Below are positions 39,001 to 44,531 of a stretch of DNA of 64,000 bases, in pieces (the first letter of the stretch is position 1; each line of letters starts with the position of its first letter). Location of the stretch: NCBI GenBank assembly GCA_001800315.1, contig MGVE01000006.1:124001-188000 (forward strand). The letters run 5' to 3'. The stretch is from Elusimicrobia bacterium RIFOXYA2_FULL_47_53 (GTDB lineage Bacteria; Elusimicrobiota; Endomicrobiia; Endomicrobiales; XYA2-FULL-47-53). Position numbers and translations under genes: made by a program. The notes under the pieces were generated by a model. The model worked only from the letters and a program-made list of their open reading frames with translations, did no database searches and was not told the origin of the DNA.

Positions 39001-40299
39001 ATTTCTCGCGATATTGGTTTCATAGTATTCGCGCAGATCGCCGTCACTAAGAAGGCCGAAGGCCCGAGCCAGCTCGTCTGCGCTGAAATATTTCCGCAAA
39101 GAGAACAGAAAATCTTCCCGGTTGGCCTTGAAATATTCCAGCTCGCGTGCCGTGACCTTAAGGCCCGCCATGTTTTCAAGAATTTCGGCCATTTTTGAAA
39201 GGAAGACGGTCTCTTTGTCTGACAGCGTTGAAGCGCTTCTTTCCTCAATTCTTTCCCTGAAGATCTTTTCCTCGCGCACCAGGTCTACCGGGTTTATGGT
39301 GTAGTTCAGCCGCACATATTCAAGGAACCCGGAGGCATTAGGATACCTGCTCTCTATGCCGGGAAGATAGATTCTTGAAAGCTCCCAGATGCCGTAATAA
39401 TATTCTTCCTGCGAACCCTCCTGAAGTTTCTGGGCCAAAATGTTGTAGACATTGAACGGAACGGTTTTCTTAAGCTCATTTATGTAATCGGCCAGCTCTC
39501 CGGCAAGCCGCTTGAATTTTATTTCTTTATTGAGTTTTACTATCCTCCGGTATTTCTCAAACTCCGGATAGTCGTTTAGCGCCTCTCCGGCTTTTCTGCC
39601 CATTTCCTCAAGTTCGCGGTATTTTTTTTCAGGCGCCGTGCCTTCCGCAAAGGCCAAGGCTAACCGTTTTTCAATTTTCTTGAGTTTCCCGCTTTGGTAT
39701 CTCGCCGACAGGCCGGAGACTCTGCGCCTCAGCGCCCGGGCAGTTTCTTCATTATCGGCCTTGCGTTCTATAAGCCTTTGTATCCTTTCGCGGTTTTGGC
39801 TGTAAACGGCCCAGTTTTCAAGCCCAAAGAGGATATTTTTGTTTTCAAGCGCAGAATAATATTCCGCCCCGCTAATCAGCCCTTTTTCAAGGAGCGCGTT
39901 TAAAACTGTTTTTCTGAAACTTTCGTCGGAAATTTCGCCCAGAAGTCCCGTTCCGGCCTCGCCGGCCGGCGCGCCTTCCACAAGGATTTTATCAACTCCG
40001 AGCTTCTTATCAAGAAGGCTGATTATTTCGTAAATATTGCGCTGGACCTCGGGGTTGCAGTGCAGGTCCTGAATATACACCACAAGCTTTTCCGGATTGG
40101 AATAACGGCCCGACACTATCCTCCCGTACCTGTAGGGAAGGAGAAGCCCGTCTATTTTTCCCCTTATCTCCTCGGCGGATCTGCGCTCCCCGGCCACGGC
40201 AAGCGCCGCCGAGACGGGTTCCTGAAGCACGAAGGAATATATGAATACCGATAATATTATCCGGGCCGTCAGGGCGACGGCTCTTCTGTTACCAAACAT
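24088..40299 (-). CDS. Giant multidomain membrane protein with GT5, HD, HEAT and papain-like domains
   Basis: About 5403 residues. The ATG at 40299 has CGGAG five bases upstream; an ATG at 40320 sits directly behind a hairpin and lacks a binding site. Parts, by rough residue: 1-33 signal peptide; 40-600 a domain with IQDLHCNPEVQRNI, ILVEGA and VLTGGFHSGI, reminiscent of TraB/ChaN-like hydrolases; 700-1300 a GT5 glycogen-synthase-like GT-B domain (HFNDWQTAL, TVHNLEHQGIF, R-x4-K in GRVVKQKG, E-x7-E in DEPGGIANIE); 1400-1620 an HD domain (VLHDYGK, later NHH and GRHTDF); 1886-2233 HEAT repeats; 2560-2713 a GNAT-like region; 3015-3335 five tandem repeats; about 3630-3880 an amidoligase-like start (IGLEVEFKTE); 4333-4385 a papain-like Cys-His-Asp set (ECSLFAERV, DHHYTIV, ILDTSADQF). 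The remaining C-terminal 1000 residues are not recognised. Two-helix membrane segments recur three times. It overlaps the upstream gene by 11 bases. No overall function can be assigned. Confidence 0.9.
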   Translation of the reverse strand: MFGNRRAVALTARIILSVFIYSFVLQEPVSAALAVAGERRSAEEIRGKIDGLLLPYRYGRIVSGRYSNPEKLVVYIQDLHCNPEVQRNIYEIISLLDKKLGVDKILVEGAPAGEAGTGLLGEISDESFRKTVLNALLEKGLISGAEYYSALENKNILFGLENWAVYSQNRERIQRLIERKADNEETARALRRRVSGLSARYQSGKLKKIEKRLALAFAEGTAPEKKYRELEEMGRKAGEALNDYPEFEKYRRIVKLNKEIKFKRLAGELADYINELKKTVPFNVYNILAQKLQEGSQEEYYYGIWELSRIYLPGIESRYPNASGFLEYVRLNYTINPVDLVREEKIFRERIEERSASTLSDKETVFLSKMAEILENMAGLKVTARELEYFKANREDFLFSLRKYFSADELARAFGLLSDGDLREYYETNIARNDIFTSAICGLPPRERGRETGRSAAAGYKSVLSNISGFRDVEVVLTGGFHSGITNGIDNSSYISITPNATQNHDESVYESLMSQRIGLAEIASAAFSPENFGQLEPRKQMEMFVGAVLHEAQAGRLSLSDALSRIKNQAENSAGKHGVSVAIEPKGIDFIIAIDNGRWQLKTRRGEISGVEILPDAENPLRAKIPARGKIAKGPVLKAFFLVAGGIASYFGLSEIQEPLQPEFVDFAQNALLAPSLLAAAALQLSGKKPLTRAAALEKINRRISLARALGKPVVCFVAMEMPILGLKGEQGGGQGIYMKDTPAAQGVKGIGSFVFTPLFSKSVADAYGSVEEFMRKTGSVVLSELYVPVGRGSILFEVIYSEQENTGVPVLFLFNKDGEFFNELYKTPPPNSLGGFIEAIALPRASLMIQQNLGIEFDAMHFNDWQTALGPVYLEEEYKNSNWQLGRRPASVFTVHNLEHQGIFPRTMDIPHRADSRGGLLGYLFSRGVLGEHRGYDDREMNAYRSKETGGLVIEMFKLTGLGYSAMDLRKEKNIEYWEKQNLMKGAITYSDRISFVSRGHLLECLTPERGYGMNEILLSNRNKLAAVHNGVMARNYLPENSAGLKKDGFVSEVGSDPLAWKEKNKAALQKLLGLDEDPSAMVLGLAGRVVKQKGLSVLITRLESGKTLLEELLDYRDPESGAKIQVPIMGKTGDERGREIQEELFRIAGNPKYKGQLVVVNESDYELFQRFGAGSNQFLMPSIDEPGGIANIEMALKLALVIVTDRGGLKDFYLDGGTPFKPVPGFEDTDELDEPGRVASAKAIYDIATGYLKTYADKAAYRAALEKLRKFNPDWVESGRVDEYERIYNETIRGNFNSARYGIGDGAPVVAYAEESGRSKEQNRIAAMIQMFIRRSLNAPKSANIEALRARIKEMLSRAHASITPGQKVAFRQLAAGVKDGTRDIFELFAFFEKNSMLGNLNFVPGRGESWLMRDGTYMDSGSHNREVIYSLNRIARGDYDHFNNRRRGPEEMRRGDFEGVRKIYGEIVSEPQDLLTLWLFAVLHDYGKLMLGNHHADGAEIVPELLSALGVDSSQARLIAELIGRHTDFGDMYLGENSPDAMNASLKESGFDINKFMKMNLLINVADAAGLGEGKLGSAQLSEYLDIIDGRGHESADWGRARIPKLLLTDGIPSEVEASLNEISPEDKKEFFDDYLRRVHFRSEINIDRGLDYANFIKWHYLKALIINLSGADIRFTVNSYNSASARINEILSGVSISEIRNTLLQNAGIIETALASGQKVTVFGIPFGIINDNSALHLDTYRVGDYDRNEPVKAAGYALKNSLFKSPAFGLPLLAASGDMALISHLGFAALLLWAVYDAKDPIQKLIETLENKSTLWAALPLLVLKSLLAVALTAHDVIQSVGNRLALASTALPKISAGLSVENVSKLSKKDVKKTAESVGAFMELKAMLKDADDDVVAFTIKEFGNISAAMIRRGENVDLSFLRKFSNDMNWNIRAALAEALFAVYSAQIERGEKPLTGDLMKMKNDQDSDVRRLVSALVIELKALEEIHGKTGIEELKSKLKAHDWETRGAAARALGKAYAEKIRLGESADFSDLEEMLTGKYVSERGAAARALGDVYLAMYGRGLITQKELEKILEEKKENDWNHIAAIEPLLEIYIENIQKGLYVDLNPLRAVFQGGNWPEWYAAKDGRVRLLALNVVSGNMALGKLVAMFEETDWEARKAGAAALGLVYRERNKKSQMSVAGILKKLKIMSWEHRSAGVVALGEIIKDRINQGYLTARDILKAEPWEAAGLSYEQKLFEEYFTSDDGKKYMNELKRRAEEAVQNGFDYLANAGRLMGFIGVQTAGVRGLTFQEYEGRLLELAEFDRKNPGYFKSMFSKVGAMGLKPIELSVNGTRELDISDVNVFVLEKNIERLEKFNIEVDNFSWVEWFKKDGIEDRTFNIRNVFYQVKRQEAVESGLVMEGDRFSVEFPSVEGMQDELWKNPKLYYRELFRLAYRRMGDRESQAKCLALMRDLVISDILLDQGLAGDLYSDNIETRINAFKIFYEDYKTHLPLSVGLTMDNLKGLQALLDELSSEVFGEIAKTRIVRGLGRESYRLEPEGFLSVFRGKAGIIDCSFDMDKGVPFTRAMHEDTIYYHIYKGKELKGYVGLMITNETGMKLEKDGSASQRKILLVDTIQSPSIDGEPLLINLFSELDKLAKKLGCVGIALPNDLKGPFNFGNKDTIRGMKSYRNAAVVELLPYHKASWDKFTELFKSDKYNSIDAPGAFRLMSSRTIASEKKTILSTTPGILNAFVPLAFAGAGSWTLAAHIAFFGLLLWAVYDAKDPIQKLIETLENKSTLWAVLPRLVLKSFLAAAVAAHDAILSVAKNLGFNTFSLPEFSLGLRIEDVSKKLKKRIKARPMPAKAKTAKGIAAEYDRAVKENGLTELFEGYIQLLNVAPPDKGAVEYASLKDLAERIITDGGVKSGADLGSVNTETSGTIELNRLKDIRNYDTEAGLVELARDLMLLGAMGKIKFRRRIGRVISPRNNFEGIVKKFEMKGVRKAYIPAAEALTLEYRARGIDPADYKGDENQLRFYREVFGDSVEDKNLGALYASVPKEVIAKLGWSVINLNYGEAVKLREAAGKLYAGEYSGDANQLRFYKKVFGESVYSKNLWSLYTAVPEEIIRKLGWSLINLNYGEAEKLREAAGKEDMSEYQGNDGQIRFYEKVLGSSVIGKYLGSPYSAMPKDVVSRLGWTTINANYNYVKEIRNAARKLSAVQYWGDEGQLRFYKEFFGDSAESKNLNNLYTVLPKDAVKKLGWSMMSLNYGQAISAREWFKGKSLKDLVDNYSSNRGFIKLCDEILGESAKEKTLSGILSVMPKWVKDSRQYLSWSRMQLNYKEAKVLVEIGLSAQNNKLFIDGGEYNAKFYSGFEGLERLLIRLRAEKKIIGANKEVLDYLICVNPEIRTQLKWYRTPLLISLFEQVKYGDGTTAKINLTRDEKMPDPADQADMIEQYDAVRTAIDELGYDYETMMEDVEALEAGELNEARQWELKRKLELVREKIESNNKSSRIAKSVSFAGLAFASAGGMALLTHIGFAALFLWAVYDAKDPIEKLIETLENKSTLWAALPRLVLKSLLAVAVTTHDMMYSLSTPALQSIWKNLGLTALKPSFGFSIDEIRTKTVSPMADALLSSGLPGNLKEEIINSEQQYKFVDPIGLEVEFKTENNEHPGSFVGIAPDDMDQEKMFYEYPFKPSSSYRVQELALNELNKNKKIRDIVSVQVNMGIPYRRYRSVIKEPFESDARLLMYGIVMSYVSDERIRNKKTSKVANILTNERLSRFTASDDSKTGNKQDYYRVEYGYGDIENADRILPAVQLIHAVISNHYLGDDEYLNSVYLERLAPLLGEWGAESITKYFTIHNDLLMRKTFKEEVIEWREQHPREVEIMRARLEEIVGDVKKYIEGGAASGAASGNDAAKGEKESISPRENSVPAEKWPMADGVDIEHITAIKRGIISPAQAAYCVANRNKINPQGLPLRGIYGASGPDMTTALLSTDASEMMFVDLAIDPESFNADNLNRIKSGKYGEIESKYFKELLSRFLNNLWNRHHIEKDFPSLVVLDLKMLGVDAKDINFSRNSYGNVELTFPWAYPGEKARERKITFVKSDITYPGEYNAELSEFLNSRPDFYYQKSALTLKGRQAADSLDQFIEVISDKIEKFILVSPVTYSNLTYSYWSNITRRWSEGGRGYRMEQANRDINDKYSEYKDSLDQKYGWYVELWVKQKTQGRAPAQATENVAAGEAIRPVNVSADTLAPYRLFPGDSEIPMEVFTGEYKKYTDSAPDEFARIAREQVRSGLSGRNQGELANWIKVLSEMENDKLEYIKNWKGIWEGFECSLFAERVQGILEKHSLGYRKGVSRNIVSPKGRNLYDHHYTIVNISGNEYILDTSADQFEIKAQTRSHHPYIYHYLGVVLLPMSAVSADRGRFWMYAPEESGTKLAGAFDAVKAAADSVTMKKTGLSAAAEAATAVVIQNISETRSAAGKTSILGYLPGQAGDINKIQQDIQRRSVFGSGAIAVSPGLGRNIAGVRDISDDPRAPRLIEVGMPEPSAPGGRIKILSEIRYRKIGNGIALFVAPADIEEIYQPSLSLEKADEIRKAIDSVSRGHSSESSDDGALAAEYMAAAIAAIVEQKNRRGPLEDWFAARGLGGDVWSVETAHPVISVIKPIFFAAGQKERKIVIRDFRGALTRETEYFESMARELAAINATPAEGLRKSDERNGRQPWMTEPIVMFDSALSAGGFSGVLERVKKSSQSLVSRFGAYAGSPEGERSFGAPSIDPKNIDIAREIDILFREKGLALRFSPAQRAALESLRSQYRGLEKNNGAVVESDTLRSIEKIVSDFADIALSVGLNRKIIARLSENGSSHFSISDRKAELLENLALWQLVSLVEEMDKLGATFILDLGRPREGLEAARAIDTVLFWLKTVPCVRIDISGMDFASGASFLSDLHSAFLSEKVPFDRKIMINCRTELAGEAAKYNELEAFAALDLTEDGINGMAEKEAGALIASKLTAIKTAGASPYINTGRAGRHAALAMKAMLKSGVESAVFEAGGTLSSGDVELARYTDPEGGFDLAAIFEIIRDYTPMSRVSTVEGMFDEGRRFAAGKAAVVKNFDALFYRASKLFSDKKYEGPAVIVALDVIRDALGGADIRTRNKILIDLINSMHLEKSVAGTIDDEFVALALSDNSADEKLHLARIAGILHGMVSSGLLARIEDENGIRGIAQDERAALENYLVELSRNLVYEGARLSLDKNLPVEDKIKLLPVVARLLSVADREREVTAVYEEVKTGGSAEMLKNFAAAAAKAGGAPAEIANSLPRATDSELYLTVAGNRLRSAAEVINEIVVNGMKPFVLVAPSEKDFTAGEIADAVTVLGQDLPGMKKQEFRDMVEDGTKISAEYFKSMLTAG
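29555..29735 (-). repeat. Transmembrane linker cassette, copy 3
   Basis: Encodes two hydrophobic segments around a soluble loop: HIGFAALFLWAVYDAKDPI, then EKLIETLENKSTLWA and LPRLVLKSLLAVAV. It is nearly identical to the copies at 31858-32040 and 34775-34955 in protein and largely in DNA. Here it separates the tandem-repeat region from the amidoligase-like and papain-like part. Confidence 0.8.
30300..31260 (-). repeat. About 66-residue tandem repeats inside the giant gene
   Basis: Five head-to-tail units of about 197 bases. Pattern: Y-x-G-D-E-x-Q-L-R-F-Y-x-x-V-F-G-x-S, then K-N-L-x-x-L-Y, P-K-E-V-I-x-K-L-G-W-S, and N-L-N-Y-G-E-A-x-K-L-R-E-A-A. The first four are close copies and the fifth is diverged. 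Predicted to be helical; the family is not recognised. Confidence 0.8.
31858..32040 (-). repeat. Transmembrane linker cassette, copy 2
   Basis: Reads HIAFFGLLLWAVYDAKDPI, then QKLIETLENKSTLWA and LPRLVLKSFLAAAVAAHD. It lies between the GNAT-like region and the tandem-repeat region of the giant protein. Confidence 0.8.
34775..34955 (-). repeat. Transmembrane linker cassette, copy 1
   Basis: Reads HLGFAALLLWAVYDAKDPI, then QKLIETLENKSTLWA and LPLLVLKSLLAVALTAHD. It separates the HD-domain section from the HEAT section of the giant protein. Confidence 0.8.
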
Positions 40300-40891
40300 G
40301 GCCGCGCTCCGTTTTGACATTGTTTGCCCGGGACAGCGGGCAAGAGAAAACCCCCGTTGCCTTACAGCAATGGGGGTTAAATGGAAATATGGCGATTAAA
40401 CCGCTGATGTAGTCGTCAATACTGCCTCTGGGCAACAGGAAAAAAAAGCCGTGCAGTTTTAGCCTTCGCGCCTTAAGAAAGATCAGCGCTAAAATACCCG
40501 CGAGTATCAGCCCGGGCCGCGCCTGAGCCGAAGCTTCAATGGGCGAGTTGATAAATGGCCCGGCCAGAAATACATTTTTTAAATCCCCGTTGTATGACGG
40601 GGCGGGAGAATAGATTTTGCATTGCTGCGGGGCCTGCTCCTCTTTCCGCGGCTTTGGCATTGTCTTTTTGCCGGCGTCGGCGGCGAAATCAATAAGCGCT
40701 GAAACAAATTTAAGTTGTCCGCTGAAATTGGCGTTTACCACGGCCAGTACCGGCGATAAACTGCTTTTCATGGCCGCGGGCGCCAAGTCTTGGCGCGCGG
40801 AAAAATCCATTCCTTTCAGATAACCGATATCCGAAACAAGAATGGCAGTAACCTGAATAAGCGCAAGAAAAACAAATACCGCCCTTTTCAT
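40289..40891 (-). CDS. Small membrane protein upstream of the giant chimeric gene
   Basis: 200 residues, family not recognised. The N-terminus MKRAVFVFLALIQVTAILVS is a signal peptide or membrane anchor. A Lys/Glu-rich hydrophilic middle with NSPIEASAQARPG precedes a membrane helix PGLILAGILALIFLKARR at about residues 126-143. The last 35 residues are read through a strong hairpin (40349-40378), so the true functional tail is uncertain. The frame ends 11 bases inside the giant gene's preferred start at 40299, suggesting translational coupling. Upstream, the gene is divergent from mnmG across a 181-base gap. Confidence 0.6.
   Translation of the reverse strand: MKRAVFVFLALIQVTAILVSDIGYLKGMDFSARQDLAPAAMKSSLSPVLAVVNANFSGQLKFVSALIDFAADAGKKTMPKPRKEEQAPQQCKIYSPAPSYNGDLKNVFLAGPFINSPIEASAQARPGLILAGILALIFLKARRLKLHGFFFLLPRGSIDDYISGLIAIFPFNPHCCKATGVFSCPLSRANNVKTERGHVW
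40324..40378 (-). terminator. Tandem hairpins before the giant chimeric gene (attenuator-like)
   Basis: On the minus strand, a 12-bp stem (arms 40367-40378 and 40349-40360, with one G-U pair) is followed by TTTTCTCTT, as in an intrinsic terminator. A second hairpin, TTGCCCG/CGGGCAA (40337-40343 and 40324-40330), then ends three bases before the ATG at 40320. Both lie inside the 3' end of the preceding coding frame, so translation of that frame would melt them. Confidence 0.6.
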
Positions 40892-40995
40892 GTAAAAGCC
40901 CGTGTTTTATTGAGGTTTGTTGCCCTATAATTATTCATGATAATCAAGAAATTTTCAATGGTTTTGGTAAAGATATTCCGGCCCTGTTTTTTGGC

Positions 40996-41024
40996 TTGCC
41001 ATTGAGAGTAAAAACCGCTATAAT
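40996..41024 (+). promoter_or_regulatory. Promoter of the mnmG operon
   Basis: TTGCCA (40996-41001), 17 bases, TATAAT (41019-41024). Transcription would start near 41031, giving a leader of about 42 bases. Confidence 0.75.
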
Positions 41025-41072
41025 CTGCCAAAAGACAGGAATAAAAAAAATTCTCAAACGCGGTCAGGTTAA

Positions 41073-42827
41073 ATGAATTCAAACCAGTATGATATTATAG
41101 TTATCGGAGCCGGCCACGCGGGATGCGAGGCGGCCCTTGCTTCAAGCAGAATGGGGCTTAGCACTCTGCTTGTGACAATGAAGCTTGACTCCGTCGCGAA
41201 AATGTCCTGCAACCCGGCCATAGGCGGCCTCGCCAAGGGCCAGATAGTGCGTGAGCTTGACGCGCTCGGCGGAGAAATGGCAAAAATAACCGACCGCGCC
41301 GGCCTTCAGTTCAGAATGCTCAACCTTTCCCGCGGCCCGGCAGTCTGGTCCCCCCGGGCACAATGCGACAAGCAGCTCTATTCAAATTACATGAGAAAAA
41401 CGCTTGAGGCGCAGGAGAACCTTGAACTGCGCGAAGGCGAGGCCGTGGCTCTGCTGTCGTCCGGAGGCAAAGTGGCGGGCATTGAGCTTAAAACGGGCGA
41501 AAAAATATCCGCGCAAACAGTAGTCATCACAACCGGCACTTTTTTAAGAGGACTTATCCACCTGGGCCTGACTAATTTCCCCGGCGGGCGTTTTGATGAA
41601 CCTGCCGCGGAAGGCCTTTCGGCTTCATTAATTAGTCATGGCCTTGAAGTTAAACGGCTTAAGACCGGCACTCCTCCCAGAATTGACGGAAACACCATAG
41701 ATTTTTCCAAAATGGCCGTTCAGCCCGGCGATGAGCCGCCCATGCCTTTCTCTCATTTCACCGACATAAAAAAATGGCGCCTGGAAAAAAAACAGCTGCC
41801 CTGCTGGCTGACTTACACCAATACCCGCACCCATGAAGCGATACGAAAGAATATGGACCGCTCTCCGCTCTATTCCGGGGTAATAAAAAGCGTGGGGCCC
41901 AGGTACTGCCCTTCAATTGAGGACAAGGTTGTGCGTTTTGCCCAGCGCGACAGGCACCAGGTCTTCCTTGAACCGGAAGGCTACGATACCGTTGAGTTTT
42001 ACGCCAACGGAATTTCCACCAGCCTGCCGGAAGATGTGCAGGAAGAAATCGTTCACTCCATTGAGGGGCTTGAAAACGCCCGGATACTTAAATACGGCTA
42101 CGCCATTGAGTACGATTACTGCCCGCCCGTACAGCTTAAACCCTCTCTTGAAACAAAGCCTCTTGAAAATCTTTTTTTAGCGGGCCAGATAAACGGCACT
42201 ACCGGCTACGAGGAAGCGGCGGCCCAGGGCTTCATGGCCGGAGTGAACGCTTGCCTGAAAATCAAAGCGCGCGAAGCCTTTGTTTTGGACAGGAGCCAGG
42301 CATATATAGGGGTTTTAATAGACGATCTGGTTACAAAAGGCGTTGACGAACCCTACAGGATGTTCACCTCGCGCTCCGAGTACAGGCTGATACTGCGCAA
42401 TGACAACGCCGACCTTCGCCTGATGGACCTGGGGCGCGGACTCGGACTGATTTCCGACAGCCACCATGAAAGCTTTAACCTCTACCGTCAAACCGTAAAT
42501 TCAATCTATGAGGGAAAAGCCGGGGCCTGCGACGAAGAAAAACTTAAACCCTGGACCTGGGAGCAGGCGGAGCTTGAGGCGCAGATTGAAAAAAAATATT
42601 CCGGCTACATAAACCGCCAGAAAGCACAGGTTGAAAAAGCAAAAAAAATGTCCGAAAAGAGAATACCCGAAACTTTTGACTATAATAAAATACCGAGTTT
42701 ACTGACGGAAACCCGCCAGAAGCTCAATAAGGTGCGGCCGGCCACGCTGGGACAGGCCTCAAGGGTTTCAGGCGTCACTCCGGCAGATATGGCTATAATT
42801 TTGATATACTTACAAAAAGGAAAATAA
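41073..42827 (+). CDS. mnmG: tRNA uridine-5-carboxymethylaminomethyl modification enzyme MnmG (GidA)
   Basis: 584 residues. With MnmE it installs the carboxymethylaminomethyl group on U34 of certain tRNAs. Signatures: the FAD-binding Rossmann start DIIVIGAGHAGCEAALASSR; MSCNPAIGGLAKG; RAQCDKQLYSNYM; LKTGTPPRID; GPRYCPSIEDKVVRF; FLEPEG; GQINGTTGYEEAAAQG; and MFTSRSEYRLILR. It is about 40 residues shorter than E. coli MnmG, mostly in the C-terminal helical part. The binding site is weak (CAGG). It heads a plus-strand operon that ends in rsmG, the classic gidA-gidB pairing but with two genes inserted. Confidence 0.97.
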   Translation: MNSNQYDIIVIGAGHAGCEAALASSRMGLSTLLVTMKLDSVAKMSCNPAIGGLAKGQIVRELDALGGEMAKITDRAGLQFRMLNLSRGPAVWSPRAQCDKQLYSNYMRKTLEAQENLELREGEAVALLSSGGKVAGIELKTGEKISAQTVVITTGTFLRGLIHLGLTNFPGGRFDEPAAEGLSASLISHGLEVKRLKTGTPPRIDGNTIDFSKMAVQPGDEPPMPFSHFTDIKKWRLEKKQLPCWLTYTNTRTHEAIRKNMDRSPLYSGVIKSVGPRYCPSIEDKVVRFAQRDRHQVFLEPEGYDTVEFYANGISTSLPEDVQEEIVHSIEGLENARILKYGYAIEYDYCPPVQLKPSLETKPLENLFLAGQINGTTGYEEAAAQGFMAGVNACLKIKAREAFVLDRSQAYIGVLIDDLVTKGVDEPYRMFTSRSEYRLILRNDNADLRLMDLGRGLGLISDSHHESFNLYRQTVNSIYEGKAGACDEEKLKPWTWEQAELEAQIEKKYSGYINRQKAQVEKAKKMSEKRIPETFDYNKIPSLLTETRQKLNKVRPATLGQASRVSGVTPADMAIILIYLQKGK

Positions 42828-42828
42828 A

Positions 42829-43083
42829 ATGAACGGTCTTGATCTGCTGGGTTTTGCGGCCGGCCTTGTGTGTACTCTGTCTTTTGTTCCTCAGGCGTGG
42901 CGGATATTTAAATTAAAGTCCGCCAAAGATATATCTCTTGTTACTTTTATCTTTTTCTGCCTCGGTGTCGCGCTCTGGGCCGTATACGGCATTTTCATCG
43001 GCAGTCTGCCGATAATTATCGCCAATACAGCCACGCTGGCTCTGGGCCTGGCGATACTTACGATGAAAATACAGTATAAATAG
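42829..43083 (+). CDS. SemiSWEET-type sugar transporter
   Basis: 84 residues with three membrane helices, matching the bacterial SemiSWEET half-transporter (MtN3/PQ-loop family), which works as a dimer to move sugars across the inner membrane. The key motif SFVPQ is at residues 18-22 and KSAKDISLVTF follows, as in characterised members. The start is one base after the mnmG stop, with AAGGA inside the end of mnmG, so it is translationally coupled. The sugar cannot be told from sequence. Confidence 0.9.
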   Translation: MNGLDLLGFAAGLVCTLSFVPQAWRIFKLKSAKDISLVTFIFFCLGVALWAVYGIFIGSLPIIIANTATLALGLAILTMKIQYK

Positions 43084-43098
43084 AGCGAAAGGAATACA

Positions 43099-43773
43099 AT
43101 GACGGAAAAAAAAGAAAACTTTGACAAACTTTCGTCCCTGGCCCTTAACGAAGGAATGGCGGTCTTTGGCGCCGCCGATGTAACTTCGGCAAGAAACGGA
43201 TTTCTGATTCCAAACGGCGCCGCCGACAGCCTTGACTACGGAATTTCTATCGGCTACCGCCTTTCCAAATCTCTCCTGTCGTCAATAACTGACGGCCCGA
43301 ACCAGCTTTATTATTTTCATTACCAGAGGGCGAATATTCTATTAGACCAGACGGCTTTAAAATTAACCGCCTTTATTCAGCGCTGCGGCTTCAACGCCCT
43401 GCCGGTTCCGGCTTCTCAGGTCGTGGACTGGGAGAAACAGCTCGGCAGCGTAAACCACCGCCAGATAGCCAGGCTCGCCGGCCACGGCTGGATAGGAAAA
43501 AACAACCTGCTTGTGAACCCCAGCTTCGGCAGCTCGCTCCGCTTCGCGACCATATTAACCGATATGCCTCTGGTTACGGCCGTTCCCTCGGATGAAATTT
43601 GCGGGGAATGCGACCTTTGCGCGCGGGCCTGCCCGGCAAACGCAATAACTGACACTGAATATAAACTGAGCGCCTGCAGTGATAAGCTCAAAGAGTTTAT
43701 CAAGACCCGGAGGATCGGACAAATGATTTGCGGCGTCTGCGTGAATGTCTGCCCGGGAAAGGGCGGAAAATGA
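43099..43773 (+). CDS. QueG-like iron-sulfur protein (short form)
   Basis: 224 residues. The middle (ASQVVDWEKQLGSVNHRQIA, then RLAGHGWIGKNNLLVNPSFG) and the C-terminal double 4Fe-4S site (CGECDLCARACPANAI and CGVCVNVCP, with a Cys between) match the epoxyqueuosine reductase family. It lacks the C-terminal HEAT-like tRNA-binding domain and is much shorter than QueG, which is usually over 300 residues. A general family name is therefore safer than a tRNA-modification role. AAAGGA precedes the ATG. Its stop overlaps the rsmG start (ATGA), placing it firmly in the mnmG-rsmG operon. Confidence 0.8.
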   Translation: MTEKKENFDKLSSLALNEGMAVFGAADVTSARNGFLIPNGAADSLDYGISIGYRLSKSLLSSITDGPNQLYYFHYQRANILLDQTALKLTAFIQRCGFNALPVPASQVVDWEKQLGSVNHRQIARLAGHGWIGKNNLLVNPSFGSSLRFATILTDMPLVTAVPSDEICGECDLCARACPANAITDTEYKLSACSDKLKEFIKTRRIGQMICGVCVNVCPGKGGK

Positions 43774-44522
43774 CCGGCCTTGACAACTCCGCCTGGGAGA
43801 GCTGGGCGGCATTTATTAAATCTGAGTTCGGCCTTACTGTCGGAGAAACAGCGCTCGGACAGTTTAAGGCGTTGTTTGCAGAACTGACCGAGTGGAACCA
43901 GAAACTTAACCTGATTTCTTTTAAGAGCGGCGAAGAACTGCTTTACAGGCATTTCGCGGACTCTCTCTCCTGCCTGAAACTGCTGAACAATCTGGGAGCC
44001 AGCGCCGAAAATTTGAATGTCATTGATATAGGGACAGGCGCCGGCTTTCCGGGCCTGCCGTGCAAAATAATGATGCCCGGCTGGAAAATGACTTTTGTTG
44101 AGTCAATAACCAAAAAATGCGATTTTATATCTCAGGCCGCGCGGAAGCTCTCGCTTGATAACGCCTTTGTGGTGAATAAAAGGGCCGAGGAGCTGGCCCA
44201 GTTAAAAGAATATCGGGCCGTCTTTGATTTATTGCTGTCCCGGGCCGTTACAAAACTCCAGCCCAATATTGAAATTTCCATCCCCTTTATTAAAACCGGT
44301 TCTTTGGCGGTAATATATAAAACCGAAAAAACCGCTACGCCCGGCGAACTGGCTTTGGCAGGCAACGCCCTCAGCGAGCTTAAGGCCCGCCTGAGAGAGG
44401 GTTTCACTTATTCAATACCGGGACAGGAGAATAAATACACGGTTCTGGCTTTTGAGAAGTTTGCCGAAACGCCGCTGAAATACCCGAGAAAAACCGGGGT
44501 TCCGGAAAAAAAACCGCTTTGA
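43770..44522 (+). CDS. rsmG: 16S rRNA (guanine-527-N7) methyltransferase RsmG (GidB)
   Basis: 250 residues from the ATG at 43770, which overlaps the preceding stop; a longer in-frame start at 43728 would run far into that gene. Signatures: the LTEWNQKLNLIS region, RHFADSL, the SAM-binding NVIDIGTGAGFPGLPCKIM, FVES, LLSRAV, and the C-terminal YPRKTGVPEKKPL, typical of RsmG. It methylates N7 of G527 in 16S rRNA, using S-adenosylmethionine. Confidence 0.95.
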   Translation: MTGLDNSAWESWAAFIKSEFGLTVGETALGQFKALFAELTEWNQKLNLISFKSGEELLYRHFADSLSCLKLLNNLGASAENLNVIDIGTGAGFPGLPCKIMMPGWKMTFVESITKKCDFISQAARKLSLDNAFVVNKRAEELAQLKEYRAVFDLLLSRAVTKLQPNIEISIPFIKTGSLAVIYKTEKTATPGELALAGNALSELKARLREGFTYSIPGQENKYTVLAFEKFAETPLKYPRKTGVPEKKPL

Positions 44523-44531
44523 CCCGGGCAC

